In this document: positions 22,259-34,503 of the stretch, in pieces
Layout of the letters: each line of letters begins with the position of its first letter
Position numbering within the stretch: position 1 is the stretch's first letter
Origin: Dactylellina haptotyla
Taxonomy: Eukaryota > Ascomycota > Orbiliomycetes > Orbiliales > Orbiliaceae
Assembly (NCBI GenBank): GCA_031310005.1
Contig: CM062385.1
Location: 1,488,001-1,552,000, forward strand
Direction: 5' to 3'
Length of the DNA stretch: 64,000 bases
Translations under genes and position numbers: made by a program
Notes under the pieces: generated by a model
What the model was told of the DNA's origin: nothing
What the model saw: only the letters and a program-made list of their open reading frames with translations
The model's database searches: none

Positions 22259-25200
22259 TCAAAGGGTCTTCTTCCATCTCATAGTATGATAACCATCGCT
22301 AATAACCCAAAGCACCATGTTACCGGCCCCACCCCCGCTTTCGTAATCATCCGTCCTGACTTCCTTCGGGACCTCCAATGTAAAGCTGATTGATAATTGC
22401 CCCGCGGGGGTTCCCTTCCCTTTCTCTTTATTACCACCTCGCGATGGCCAGCTTATTCGTTTTAACGCCCACACAGCATCTGTTGCTTCACTTCCAAATA
22501 CCACGAAATATCCTTCTTTTTGTGACTTTGGGAATTTAGGTGCATGAATACGGTTTTCGCTGTCGAGGGGTTTGTTCTTTCGTGTTAACTTCACGGTAAT
22601 CGTTGACCCAGTTAGTTCAGAATGAGCAGAAATATCTAGGTGCGGTAGTGACTGGGCGACTCTAGTGAACTATTTCGGTTTTCAGGCATGTCAGTCCCGA
22701 TTCCAAACAACTCTGAAGGTGCAGTAACATCAAACAACGCAGCAGAGGCACTTTGGTGGTAAGCTGCCTTCACAAGATGCAGGGTAGTGCCGGCTAACAG
22801 AGGGCCTGCACATGTACGCAGAGATAAGGCAGTCGCGGCCGGCTAAACACTATTTCACCCAACCCAGAAGTCCCTGAATTCTATCCCATCTCATTTCGCT
22901 TCTCGCGCAAAAAGGGCGCACGGAAACAACTCTGAAGGATGGTTCTATCTCTCGTGATCAATATAGAGAAAACTTGACAGCTGTCCAGGGTACACGCAAG
23001 CAAATATGATGTATTTAAATTGCCGAAAAAGCGAAGAATAGTCAAAGGTTGCTGAAGTAAAAAAATACTGGTGTGGCAACTCACCTGTCGCTCATAATTT
23101 GGAGGCACTGCCAACATTTTCATTAACCCGGCTATCTTATTCTGCGAGATACCCTCGAAATTCTCGAAATTGCTTAATTGCGGGCGCTGTATCTCTAAAC
23201 GCTCCTGCTCGTGCTCAAGGGTTACACCAGGAAGTATGGATAAAGGTCCATCTTCCGGCCATCTCGCTTGCTTCACACATTGCATCAGGTTTATCATCAT
23301 GAGACATGTGGACATTACGCCCAGCTCCGCCATTACGTCTATAGACGCCTGTGTTGCCCGTAATATAAGCTAATCTGTAACCAAACTCAATTCAAAGGAT
23401 CTATTTCATACCTGTAGAATACGAATGCTTTGATCAAGCACCTTCCCACAGTAATTACAATGGATATTAGCCTAGCAACTTCGACTCTTAACGAATAGCG
23501 CCTCCAAGAACAGCGAACTTACGGTTATTTGATCCTGGTTGTAGTCAGTGATTGGCAACTCTGCTCGCGCCATATGGGCCTGTAGTAATAAGTATGCTTT
23601 TACGTGCGGGTCCCACATCGGTAAGCCCATCTGCCCTGCCTCGTATGGAAGGAACTTTGATAACTCTGCATTTACGAGATCCTAATATCAATTTAGTATG
23701 GAAGCATGCGTTAACTGCTGGCTAGCCAAAATTTACCTCGTTATGCCGAACAGGTAGTTCTAAAATTAACCCGGGTCAGCTCAGTCCTCCCTCGTATTTT
23801 AGGGTACTGGGATACCCACCATCATATTCAGCAGCCCTAGACATCCATAAAAGGCAGTCTTGGAAAGTGGCTTGCCTCTTTGCTTTCTTGAGGAGATGTC
23901 GTATTGTTTTATGAGACTTGGGTTTATGATAATCAGCAGTGTGTTCTTTCCGAATATTCGTGAAGCAACTCACTAAATAATAGTAGCTTGCGATCTTGCC
24001 CAAAGCAGTTGGTTGGAGGTCACCGTTAGGGTTTGAGACGAGACACCCAGATTTTTGAAGCTCGTTCACAGAACCATCAACCAGGTCAACGAGAAAGGCG
24101 TTTGCCTCTTCTTGGGCTGATATTGAGTGCTGGTCTTCTGCAGCAATCTCCAAACCATAGTAGTTGGGATTCTTGTGTAGGCGGCGAAAAAAGAATGTCC
24201 AGGTCAAGTAATCCAATGAGTCTTGCTTCGTTTTGACAGTTCCAGCAGAAACTTCCGCACCCAAATGGTCATCCAACACCTTGTGCAAAGAAGACTCAAC
24301 TGGAAATCCCGTGTGGAGGAAATATTTATAAAAAGATTTCTTAGCTTCTTGCGTAAATATACGCGCGATTCCGCTTGTATCGAATTGCGGGCGGCCAGCG
24401 CGACCCAGCATTTGTAACACGTCTGTCAAGTCCATATCCTTATAACCCTCTGTTTTGGCGTCGAAGAATTGGGTTCCTTTAACAATAACTAGATGGGCTG
24501 GCAGGTTGACTCCCCACGCCAAAGTACTCGTAGCGACTAAGATTTGTATCTTATTGGCTAAGAACAACTCTTCAACAAGAAGACGATCACTCTCAACTAG
24601 GCCGGCATGGTGTAGACCAATTCCAAAAGCCAAAGCTTCTTTGAGAGGATTATCTCTGACTCGAGTTAGAATGCTAACCAGCCCTTCTTCAGAAACATTA
24701 AGGAATCGTCTTGGATTGTCCTCCAGACCGCAGAATGCAATAAGATCCTTTGCAGTTAAACGTGTCTGTCTTCTTGAAGCAACAAATATGATAACCGGTT
24801 TAGTTGGAGAATGGCTTTTTATTGCTAAAAATGCAGGTCGGTTCATTGACGCCATCAGAGGACAGAAACCTTGCTTCTCGGGGAAACCGTCAATATACAC
24901 TTCCAAAGGAACGGGACGAACCGAGTGTCTAAAGTTGAATAGCCCTTCTTCTTTCACTCCTAACCAGTTTCCGACATCCGCTGCATTAGCGCAAGCCGTT
25001 GACATGCCCATCAACCGGACCGGGTTAGAGGTTTGAGCTGCGATATAGTTCATCCGGGACACAATTATCTCTAGAATTGGACCGCGATCACTCCCGAGAA
25101 GATGGATCTCGTCGATGATTACCAAGGAAACCTTTCGCACGTAGTCTCTACTTTGCCAACTACGACTTATGCCATCCCATTTTTCAGGAGTGGTAATGAT

Positions 25201-28200
25201 GATATCAGCGCTTCTGATGGATCTGGTATCCGGGGTGTTATCGCCGGTTAACTCGACTAGATGAAGCCCCATCGAACCGACAAGACGAGAACCCCAATCT
25301 TTAACTCTTTCTTTCACAAGAGCTTTCATGGGGGCGATGTAGACAACTTTCGAGCCAGGTTTATCGCGGAATGCTGCCCACATGGCTAACTCGCAAGCCA
25401 CGGTTTTACCACTACCAGTTGGCGAACCCAACAAAACGTTGGATTTCGAATGGTAAAGGGTGTGGAAAATCTGGGTCTGCATGGGATTAAAATACTGAAA
25501 TTTAGTCCCGTATATTCCTTCCACTAGTTGGTTCTCTAATGCTGTTATTGGCAGTGGTTGTAGATTTAATAGATCGGTGTAGAAAGATTCTGTGTCTGGC
25601 CTGATCAAATGTTGGAAAGAGGTTGCGGTTACAGTTTCAGCACCAAGCCATCTATCAGATATACTTCGAATATATAGTTGGGTAGGCAATGGATCTGTTA
25701 GAGGAATCATAAAATTTATCTCATGTTCATCCCTAAATTTCTTTCTAGCAAGGATGAAGTATTCATGGTGGAGGATTTCGGAGTTATCTGAGTTTTCGAC
25801 CCAAATCCAGTAGCTTTCCGAATTTCCGTGTAACCTATCATTCCACTCGAACTCTGGAGTGATGAGGAGCCGCACCTTTAGCACGTCTCTGTTGAGGGGC
25901 GCTGTTTCCACATCAACTGATATGATAGGAAAGTTATTGACAATCCGCTTGATATCGTACCCTACCTTCTTGTTGTGAACAAGGTCGCCAATCTCAAGGG
26001 GCTCCATATCTTGAAGCATTTGAATTGAAGATGCTGATTCCTTATCTGTTAAATGTTTCAAGATATGTGGAGGAAGGTCAAATTGGGATAAAGGATGCTC
26101 GTATGACCATCTTCGCTTCTCAATAGATTTGCAGATTGACAGCAAAACCTGGCAAAGATACCCCCATTTTCGCTCAAGAGCCATTAAAAACAAGGCCCTG
26201 GCAATACGAGCTGCGTTCTGGGCGACATATGCAGAGTCGGAGAAAAGGGCAAAATCTTCAATGTTCGATCTTGAAATGAAGGATTGAAGTAACACATTAG
26301 TCTTGCCATGGGCAGTATCTAATGTACCTTCGATGTCGCAAGGACACTCGTTTTCTTGCAATCGGGTCAATTCTTTGGATTCGCTATCTCTCGACTTTAT
26401 TTGATCGAATTCACCACTCATGCTTAGCATTTTGAAGATGTCTGCTTCCGTACCGAGAGGAGACATCATTGTGTTGAATATTTCAATACTGGTGCTAAGA
26501 ATGTAATAGTTTGAAGCAATCCGGCCAATATTCTTCGAGGTCAAAGATTCGGTTCGGTCATCGTATATGATCATCTGTGTTTTTTGTAGTGACCGGGCTG
26601 CTTTGATTATGAGCTCTCGACGTCGTGTCCCGAGATTTGGATCATGTTGAATTTCACTCCAATCTATCCCATAGGCCATGGGATTCTTCTTCATACGAAC
26701 GAAGAGGTAGGTATAGCCAAGCCATTGTACACCCTCGTCGACGGAAGTAACGGTGCCTAATGAAACCTCCGCATTTAAATTGTCGACTAGTTTTTCCGTG
26801 AACCGCGATTCGATAGGGTGTTGTTGTGTAATCGCAGAGAGATAGTGGGCCAATTTATCATGGGTTGTACAGATAATTCCAATACCGTATTCTAGAGAGA
26901 ATTAGTCAATTCTCTCCAGAATGCATATTAGGGTGCAATTAAAGAGAACCCACTTTCGAATTGGGGTCTCCCAGCACGACCGAAAATCTGTAATACATCC
27001 AGAATTCCGAGGTCTACGTGACCACCTTTCTGTGGATTGTAGACTTGAGTTCCTTTGATCACAACGGCTGCAGCTGGCAAATTGACACCCCAGGCAAGTG
27101 TAGCTGTGCAACAAAGAACCTTGGTCACACCCTCCGCGAAAAGCTTCTCCATAAGATTTCGATCGGATCTCAGCATTCCCGCGTGGTGTACTCCGAGACC
27201 CTTTTTAAACAACTCCTTCAACTCCCTACCTTTAGCTTTATCAACATCCTTCTTAAGAATGTCATACCTGGGGTGCTCAGTATTATCAAATAGATCTGGA
27301 CGTCCCTCATCCGTGGCCATTTCGTATAGGAGTCTTGCTGTCTTAACAGTATCTTTCCGCGAATGGACAAAAACCATTACTTGGTGCCCTTGCTCAAGCA
27401 TCTCTTTAACCTTATCATAAGATATACGGTCAAGGTTCTCATTAGAGGTTTTGCTGCCTGGTTTGCCTTTGACACCGACGAAGTGTTGCTCGAGCGGGAC
27501 AGGACGGAAGGACTGATCAAAGTAAAACAGGCCTTGCATCAAGTTGACTTTCAGAAAGCTTGCGACATCTATATAATTAGGCAGGGTAGCTGACAACCCG
27601 ACAATTCTGATCATGGACTGCGTGGCTTCAACTTGGCGCTGTGTCCTAGCTACGAGAGTTTCGATCACAGGACCACGCTCGTCATGCAACATATGGACTT
27701 CGTCGATGATTAGGAGGCGAACCTTTTGAACTAGCTCGTTATCACCTGTGCTTTTCCTAGTTACAACATCCCACTTTTCAGGGGTTGTAACAATAATTTG
27801 CGTCCGTAGTATCTCGGCTTTTGTCAAATGCATATCACCTGGAAGGCGGGTTAGTTGCGACTCCAAACAAATCTTCGGACTGATTATTCGCACCCGTAAG
27901 TTCTCGAACCTCAACACCAAGCCAAGACAACCGTTTCGCAAATTTGACAACAACTTCTGCAGCAAGGGCTTTCATAGGCGCGACATATACCTGGCCCCGT
28001 AGTTAGAACTCAAGCTGGTATCACGAGATCAGATGGTGTTGATTACGATTTTGAAGTCGGACAGATTGACTTGAAATTCATCGCCGATGTTCCGGGAGGG
28101 TGGTGGGTTGCAATTTTTCCCAATAGTATTTAGAATTGTCAACATCGCAGCGTCAGTTTTACCCTGCGTTACTTTCTGGTAAGAATGGCGAAAGTTAAAG

Positions 28201-29295
28201 AGGCGTCTTGGAATTCGAGCTTACCGCACCAGTCGGAGCACAAATTAGCATGTTCTCATTGGTTTGATATGCTACTGGATATACTAGAGATTGCATTCTG
28301 TTGAGACTTTGATAGCCAGCAAAGGTTTTGCGGCAGAGGCTGTCTAAAGACTTTATATCTACTTGTTCGGCATTGGATCTGACAACTCCAACTCGATTTG
28401 GTGGTACTCTGACTTCTTGGTGTTTCTAAAGCCAGGGTTTAGCATCTGAAGAATAACCTTATGGATAGAATTGCAGGATGAAGCTACCTCAAAGTCCTGG
28501 TTTATACTACCCAGAGGCAAAGAGTATTTCTTCCCAGTAAAGCTTAAAGTGTTCCCAGCGTCATGGCTTTTATACACGTGAGGATATTGTGTCTCTGGCT
28601 GTATCAATTTCGGGCCCAGAAGTTGGGTTTTGTGAGTAAAATCAGCTTGTTTGAGCCTCTCTCTTTGTTGACTGGGGGTAAGAAGGTGGAAACCATCAAC
28701 ACCCGTGTTACTAGATGATGCTGCCGGGGTCAATGTTGTTGTAGGAGGCTGGATTATTTCCTTGCGGTGCTCAATCAATTCACCGATAAGGTCTAGCTCC
28801 TCGAATCCCAGGATATCCGGCAAAGATGACTGCAATTCCATATCTGTCCAACGACATATGAGCTTCCAAACAAGTCACTACACCAAACTAGATCAACCAG
28901 GCTGTGACCGAACCTGATGTCTTGGATTGCAAAGTCTGCAATACGTTTGCATACAAATCTGAGGAGTCCATAGCGGAACCTGTCCTCAAGGCTACAGCCT
29001 CCATCTGTGTGGACAGCCAATGCTGGTCATAGTGGGCTGCGATTCGGCTCGGGTCGGCTTGTCTTTGGTTGAGGGGTTCGTTATAATCACTATACGATTC
29101 GTCAGAATCGTAAACGTCAAATAGGATGTCGTCATCCTCGTCATCGAAGGACAGGCTTTCTGGGTCTGAAAGACCGAGCTGGTCGAGGGGCACGTCGGGA
29201 CCGTTCTGAGCTTTGCGGAACTGTTTAAGGAAGCGTTCCATTTCTTCGATCTCTTTGAGGAAGACATCTGTTTCGAAGGGCCGGGCAGCCTCCAT
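22259..29295 (-). CDS. SLH1: SLH1/ASCC3-type Ski2-like RNA helicase with two cassettes
   Basis: Twelve exons on the minus strand: 28914-29295, 28488-28843, 28225-28425, 28047-28163, 27894-27990, 26954-27838, 23820-26891, 23737-23759, 23523-23681, 23412-23441, 23085-23348 and 22259-22669, giving 1998 aa, close to yeast Slh1. Two helicase cassettes are present. Cassette 1 has APTGAGKT (split by an intron, residues ~309-316) and a DEVH box (~429); cassette 2 has GSPTGSGKT (~1170) and DEIH (~1275). Each is followed by a Sec63-type domain. Both ATPase sites look intact. Slh1/ASCC3 is part of the RQT complex, which splits collided ribosomes marked by Hel2/ZNF598. BRR2 has the same layout, but the N-terminus and the [19 protein letters not shown] block fit Slh1. 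The last intron (415 nt) is much longer than the others. Confidence 0.94.
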
Positions 29296-29899
29296 TGTAG
29301 TAGATCAAACGAACGGGAAGCCTTTGGCAGCGTGCGGCGAGTGGATTAGAATGGAGTAGTCTGCGATGGTGTGTAGAGATATACACGTACACATATATCT
29401 CTGTGTCCGCTGCTGCTGAGGGCGAGTGTGTTGAAGACGAGGTTGGTGCCAAGCCCTCGTTTAGATGAGACCTGCATTCGCGTTCACATTGCATCCATCC
29501 CACCCTCTCCACCTCTCCACCTCCATTCGAGTATATTCGAATATATTCCTCCCTCGCTCCCCGGCTTCATCGTCCCCTTCGCCTCCGCCTCCCTCGTGCT
29601 CTTGCTACTAATAGAGAAGTTATCATTCCCTACGCAAATCTCTCCCGCAGAAAGAAGCACCTTCCACCGCCGCCATCGTCACCAGCATCTCGGACCAGCT
29701 AAGAACGTCAGTCACAAAACGCCACCGCTACGACCTTTTGCGACGCCGCTGCGCCGCTCCACCCCGCTACTCTGCCCACATATCTGGCTCCAACCGCGGA
29801 ATGGATCGCGATCCTCCCATTGCTGCCACCAACTCAGATATTCTCAACTGCCCTAACGATTGAGGAGGCTCTCCTGCAGCAACACCATCTCACCAGACC
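29296..29899. promoter_or_regulatory. Divergent promoter between SLH1 and the Cid1-like gene
   Basis: A 604-bp shared upstream region between two RNA-metabolism genes. It is rich in CTCC/CCTCC pyrimidine tracts on the plus strand. No specific operator was recognised. Confidence 0.55.
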
Positions 29900-32446
29900 A
29901 TGGATAATAGAACAATACCCACACCACACCGACTGGGTGAGCTTGGGCAGGTGTCCGACTCTGCTGGCCCCGTCCCTGTTGGCCAAGATTCTCAAGCTCC
30001 ACTACCAAGCTCTAGAACCCTGGCTCCAGCTCAAGGCCCAAATCTTGAATCGCAACTAAGAGGCATGTTAATGCACGGGAGCCCAGCTAATCCAGAGGCA
30101 GACTTGCGGCCGCACCAACCCCCAAGACCAGATCGATTGCGAGAGGCGCCGATGCCAATAATCAGCCCGCCTCTACCACAGAACCAGTTCCCCCCAGTTA
30201 CAACATCACCAACACGAACGAGGTTTTTGCCCAGCCCAAATATGCCTCATCAAAATTACCATCAGCAGCCACCAGCTACACTGCAGAGGAGTAGCACTCT
30301 TCCCAATCAGAGCTTTGCACCACGACCAGGTCAAACCCCTGGGCTTGATAGGTCTAGCTCGTACGCCGAAGGAGTATCTACCAACCAGTATTCGCCTCAT
30401 CATTCATATCAAAATCAACGTCCTCAAAGAGGTCGGTACGAGCATCGACAAACTAGGTTCCAACATGCCCCAGTGCCTCAGATGAACAATGCGCTCCATT
30501 TCCCTCCTCTTGGGACAGTTCCCACACAGCAGCCGCCGCCTCTTTCGGAGCGTCACGCGCAAGGAAATATGAATAACTATCGTCGTCAGTCAGGTGGGAC
30601 ACAGGGAATTCGTTAAATAAATCAAACAATCACTAAACTACAGACAGGGCCAGGACATTACCCACCGGACAAGAACTTCAATAACTCATATAACCACAGC
30701 GACCAATACCACCGACATCAAGGACAAAATCACAATCAAGGATACAGTCCCCCGCAAAATCGACGAAGTCGTGGTCATCACACTTTTCGAGGCTCTCATG
30801 GAGGCAGAGGAAACCGAAATTGTAAGCACGCCAACGCTCTCCAAACACATTTTGCCAATGGGGCTGGGCAGATGTTAATTTTATATCTAGTTCTCCCACT
30901 CGAATATACGGCGGTCACCGAATATGCGACCTCAATAATCGACAATGTCAGACCACCTCCGGAAGAAATCAAAATGAAAGACCGCATGCTTCAAAGGATT
31001 TCGGATGTCTGTAAAAAACTAGTACCAGGCTCCCATATTATACCTTTCGGATCACTCGTATCCGGCTTCGCAACCAGAGGGGCTGATATGGACGTGATTT
31101 TCGCTCATGAAACCATGGACCCTCAGCCCTCAAGTATGGAATCAAATATACCTGTCAGGCTTGCCAACGAGTTTCTGAAGAGAGGTTTTGAGGTTGACCT
31201 CCTCATCAGGACAAGAGTTCCAATTTTAAAGATCAAGACGCCCGGTCACGAAATTAAATTTCAGCCCAGCTCTCCATCTACCGAGGAACCCTTGAAAGAA
31301 GTCATCCAGGAGGATCCATGGCCGGAGAATATATCTTGTGATATTGGATTCAAAAACCATTTGGGTATAACAAACTCTCATTTTTTGCGAACTTATAGTC
31401 AATACGACAAAAGATTCGGTGAGATGGTTCTCTTCATCAAGGTAAACCTAAGATCAAATTGAAAAGATAGCGTAGATACTAACTGGGACTAGCAATGGTC
31501 GAAAAACCGGGATTTGAACTCGCCGTACTTTGGGACGTTGTCTTCCTATGGCTATGTTCTCATGGTTGCACACTTCCTCATCAACATTGTTCAACCTCCC
31601 GTTCTTCCTAACTTGCAGCTAATCCCACCACCTAATGACACACCAGCTTCCGAACTAATGCAAGAGGGTTACAACATTTGGTACTTCAAAGACATATCGA
31701 GAATTTCTTCGGGCGAACTTCTTCCTAATGGGAAAAATGAGATGAGCCTTGGCCAGCTGGTTTACGAGTTCTTTCAATACTACACGACAAACTTCAATTT
31801 TGTTTCTGAAGTCGTTACAATTCGAACACCTGGAGGAGTAATGTATAAACAAGAAAAGGGCTGGACGAGTGCAAGAGAACGGGTTGGTGAGATGACAACA
31901 TATCAAGATCGGTATCTTTTAGCGATAGAAGATCCTTTTGAGATATCTCACAACGTTGGCCGGACGTGTGGAGGACAGGGCGTGAGGAGAATCCGTGGTG
32001 AAATGCAGCGAGCTGCGGCTATCATCAGAAAAATATCGACGCAAGTGCCCCTTGAGGCCACTACCAGACAGGCCGGGTGGGAGTCGCAGGTATCAATCGA
32101 TGATTTAATGGTAACTGTTAGACAAAACAACAGAGGGTTTAGAAATAGAAAGAACAACCAGAAGAATTTAGTGGAATGGATCAAACATGACTGGACAGTT
32201 GGGCAATGCTTGGCCCAGATAGAGACTGCCGCGGAAGAAGCGAGGAGGAGAAGAGAACTCGGGCTACCAGACGATGCAGAACTGCCGCCTGAAAGCGAAG
32301 AAGGCAGCGACGATCCCGATTCAGATGAAGAGGAGGAGAATGATGAGACATCCGATTCAGATGATAGTACTCCCAGATTGGTCGTTAGATCTGAGCCTAG
32401 TCACGGTAGGATTATTGAAGGATTGATCGATCTAAAGATATCATAG
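29900..32446 (+). CDS. Cid1-type terminal nucleotidyltransferase (probable poly(U)/poly(A) RNA tailing enzyme)
   Basis: Exons 29900-30593, 30648-30821, 30891-31441 and 31493-32446 give 790 aa. The first ~285 residues are disordered, rich in Pro, Gln and Asn, and end in a basic RGG-like segment (RGSHGGRGNRN) that may bind RNA. The nucleotidyltransferase fold follows, with PFGSLVSGFATRGADMDV supplying the GS motif and Asp355/Asp357, and a third Asp near 440 (ISCDIGFKN). The PAP-associated domain includes NSPYFGTLSSYGYVLM and EDPFEISHNVGR, both very like S. pombe Cid1. His626 in the second block corresponds to the histidine that favours UTP in Cid1. The C-terminus is acidic. The enzyme probably adds U (or A) to RNA 3' ends in decay or surveillance. 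The exact substrate is unknown. Confidence 0.9.
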
Positions 32447-32674
32447 ATACTTTCCCATCTTGATATGCTTAATCGTAATAATAATAACAATTTACGGAGC
32501 CATGGGGGCGTGCAAACACTGCTCATCCTGAATTCTCCAAAACAGTTAAAATATGCTAGCTACTTACGTCTCCCAGTAGAGTGTGATGTTAAATTTCTTT
32601 CTATATTACAAGGGTGGACAAAACTCTCCCAAAATCACCGTAATAACGCCGAGCATGCTACTGTAAAGACAATC

Positions 32675-33679
32675 TTACACGTCCATCTCCCACGCGTATT
32701 CTTGCTGAACCCTATCTCTTCTTTCGTTGTTTTTGCGGAAGAACAGAGCCTCGGTACCGTTTCCTCGGTCAACCCCATCCCACCGATACCCAGGGCGGAT
32801 GCCATATCTATTAGGGGCGAATGCACCTTTATAGATGGGAAATCCAGCTTTCGACTTACCGGCCGACTTTTTCGTGAGGAAGTTCATTGCCGGATCGTTC
32901 CATAGCTCCTTCTCCTTTAACTCGTTATTCATATCTTCATCGTCAGCGTGCCTCGCTAGTTTCATGAACTTCGCATCTTCTAACTGCTTCTTCCTCTCCT
33001 CGGCTTGGGCACGCTGTACAACGCCCTTATTCATTTCTTTCTGTTGGCGTTTCTTCGATTCTTCCTCTTCTAGTCTTTTACGGGCTTCCGCGCGTTGCAT
33101 AGCAATATTTATGATCCTACCGGAAGCATCACGATATATTGTTTCTTGGCCTTTCCCGGCTTCCTCTGCATTCACCCTTTTGAATTCTTCGAGCTCTTTA
33201 TCCCTCTTCTTCTTCATGGCGGCTGTAACCTGTGCCGCTGACTGAAGCCCGGCGCGGGCGCCAGACTCCATGATGAGGGCTTCATCTTCCGGGTTTGTAG
33301 CGACAATTGTGGGGGCTTCGGATTCGAGTAGGGCAGCCTCCGAGGCGGCGATATCAGCGGCAGTAGACGCGATGATGGCATCAGCCGCTGCTGCATCTGC
33401 GTCTTTAGTGGTCGAAACGCCCGAGATAGTATTCCAGCCGGACTTCTTAGTCTTCCGAAACTCGGCTGTGGAGCGATCAGATACGGTTACAGGTCCGTCA
33501 TCTTCGTCATCTTCGTCGTGATGGCTCCTCTCCCAGCCAGTTGCATCCTCGTCGACGAGTGTGACTTGTCTGGCTTTCGCTCTTTCCTCCTTTCGCTTCC
33601 GTTTCTTGGCCTTCTTATCGAATGATTCGTCTTTAGTAAGATATTTAGCGTTAAGATAATCCGCGAGAGAAGACGACAT
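32675..33679 (-). CDS. BUD13: BUD13/CWC26, pre-mRNA splicing factor of the RES complex
   Basis: A single-exon frame of 334 aa. It opens with MSSSLADYLNAKYLTKDE and closes with the conserved Bud13 C-terminal domain (FPIYKGAFAPNRYGIRPGYR, WDGVDRGNG and the final EYAWEMDV). The middle is a charged, helical, lysine/glutamate-rich region likely to be extended. Bud13 with Snu17/Ist3 and Pml1 forms the RES complex, which joins the activated spliceosome, promotes splicing of weak introns and retains unspliced pre-mRNA in the nucleus. The start codon sits at the family-typical N-terminus. It is convergent with the Cid1-like gene, with 228 bp between the stop codons. Confidence 0.95.
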   Translation of the reverse strand: MSSSLADYLNAKYLTKDESFDKKAKKRKRKEERAKARQVTLVDEDATGWERSHHDEDDEDDGPVTVSDRSTAEFRKTKKSGWNTISGVSTTKDADAAAADAIIASTAADIAASEAALLESEAPTIVATNPEDEALIMESGARAGLQSAAQVTAAMKKKRDKELEEFKRVNAEEAGKGQETIYRDASGRIINIAMQRAEARKRLEEEESKKRQQKEMNKGVVQRAQAEERKKQLEDAKFMKLARHADDEDMNNELKEKELWNDPAMNFLTKKSAGKSKAGFPIYKGAFAPNRYGIRPGYRWDGVDRGNGTEALFFRKNNERRDRVQQEYAWEMDV

Positions 33680-33924
33680 TTGGCGCTGGGACGGCGAAGA
33701 GGGAGGGGAGATATAGGTTCGTTCTGTTGTGCGGACTTTGCGCCACGGTTCGCGACATCCTTAAATCAATTCATTGATGTGTTGATGACTAATACATAAC
33801 CAGATGCGAATGTAATTGAAGAATTCTAGAATCAAATCTTGACTCTTGCAAACTGGAACTCATACACGAGCTAGCAGCTACTCCAAGCTAGAGAAAACCT
33901 ACTGTAATACAGTGAAGTAAAATC

Positions 33925-34503
33925 ATGCCTCGGAGCGACGAAGCCCAAGCTTTTTTGTGAATATCACCCTTCATTCTATGAAACATCCTACAGATTTCGA
34001 TCATTCATGCTGACCAGCAGAAATATGTAATGACTACACAGTGTTGCGGTCTACGAAGCAATTCAAGAAGTGCCGTATGGAAAGGTAACTTCCTACGGCC
34101 ATATTGCAAAATTGGCTGGCTACCCGTGAGTCCTATATCATTCTTTTCACTCGGTTACAGAATCAGCCCAGATAACTCAACCTGTGTTACACATAGCACC
34201 CGGCCGCGACAGGTAGGTGTGGCATTGAAACACTTGCCGGATGACCAGTCAGCGGAATTCAACAACTCGAACGTGCCCTGGCAAAGAGTGATCAATGCTC
34301 AGGGCGTCATATCGCAGAGGGAAATCACGTCCGGAATGACAAGGCAGGCTGATGTTCTCAGAGACGAGGGCGTGGCTGTGGATACAGACCGGCAAGGCCA
34401 GATGTCAGTGGACTTTAAGGAGTTTGGCTGGTTTCCCAGAGTTCTGCCTAGTCGCGAAGGCGAAGATGACGGCGACGAGGACGGGGAAGATGATGAAGAA
34501 TAA
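33925..34503 (+). CDS. ATL1: Alkyltransferase-like (ATL) DNA repair protein
   Basis: Three exons, 33925-33956, 34042-34125 and 34197-34503, give 140 aa. The reading VYEAIQEVPYGKVTSYGHIA, then RPRQVGVALKHLP and VPWQRVINAQG, follows the DNA-binding domain of O6-alkylguanine-DNA alkyltransferase. The catalytic Cys of the PCHR motif is replaced by Trp (PWQRV), which defines the ATL subfamily. ATL proteins such as S. pombe Atl1 bind O6-alkylguanine, flip the base and pass the lesion to nucleotide excision repair without removing the alkyl group. The last ~16 residues are a strongly acidic tail (REGEDDGDEDGEDDEE), not part of the usual fold. All junctions are canonical and in phase. Confidence 0.93.

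Noticed and set aside
31491-31520. GGGATTTGAACTC, resembling a minus-strand tRNA T-arm
   Set aside because: It lies in the exon of the Cid1-like gene and encodes NRDLNSPYFG, a conserved family block; no tRNA fold fits.
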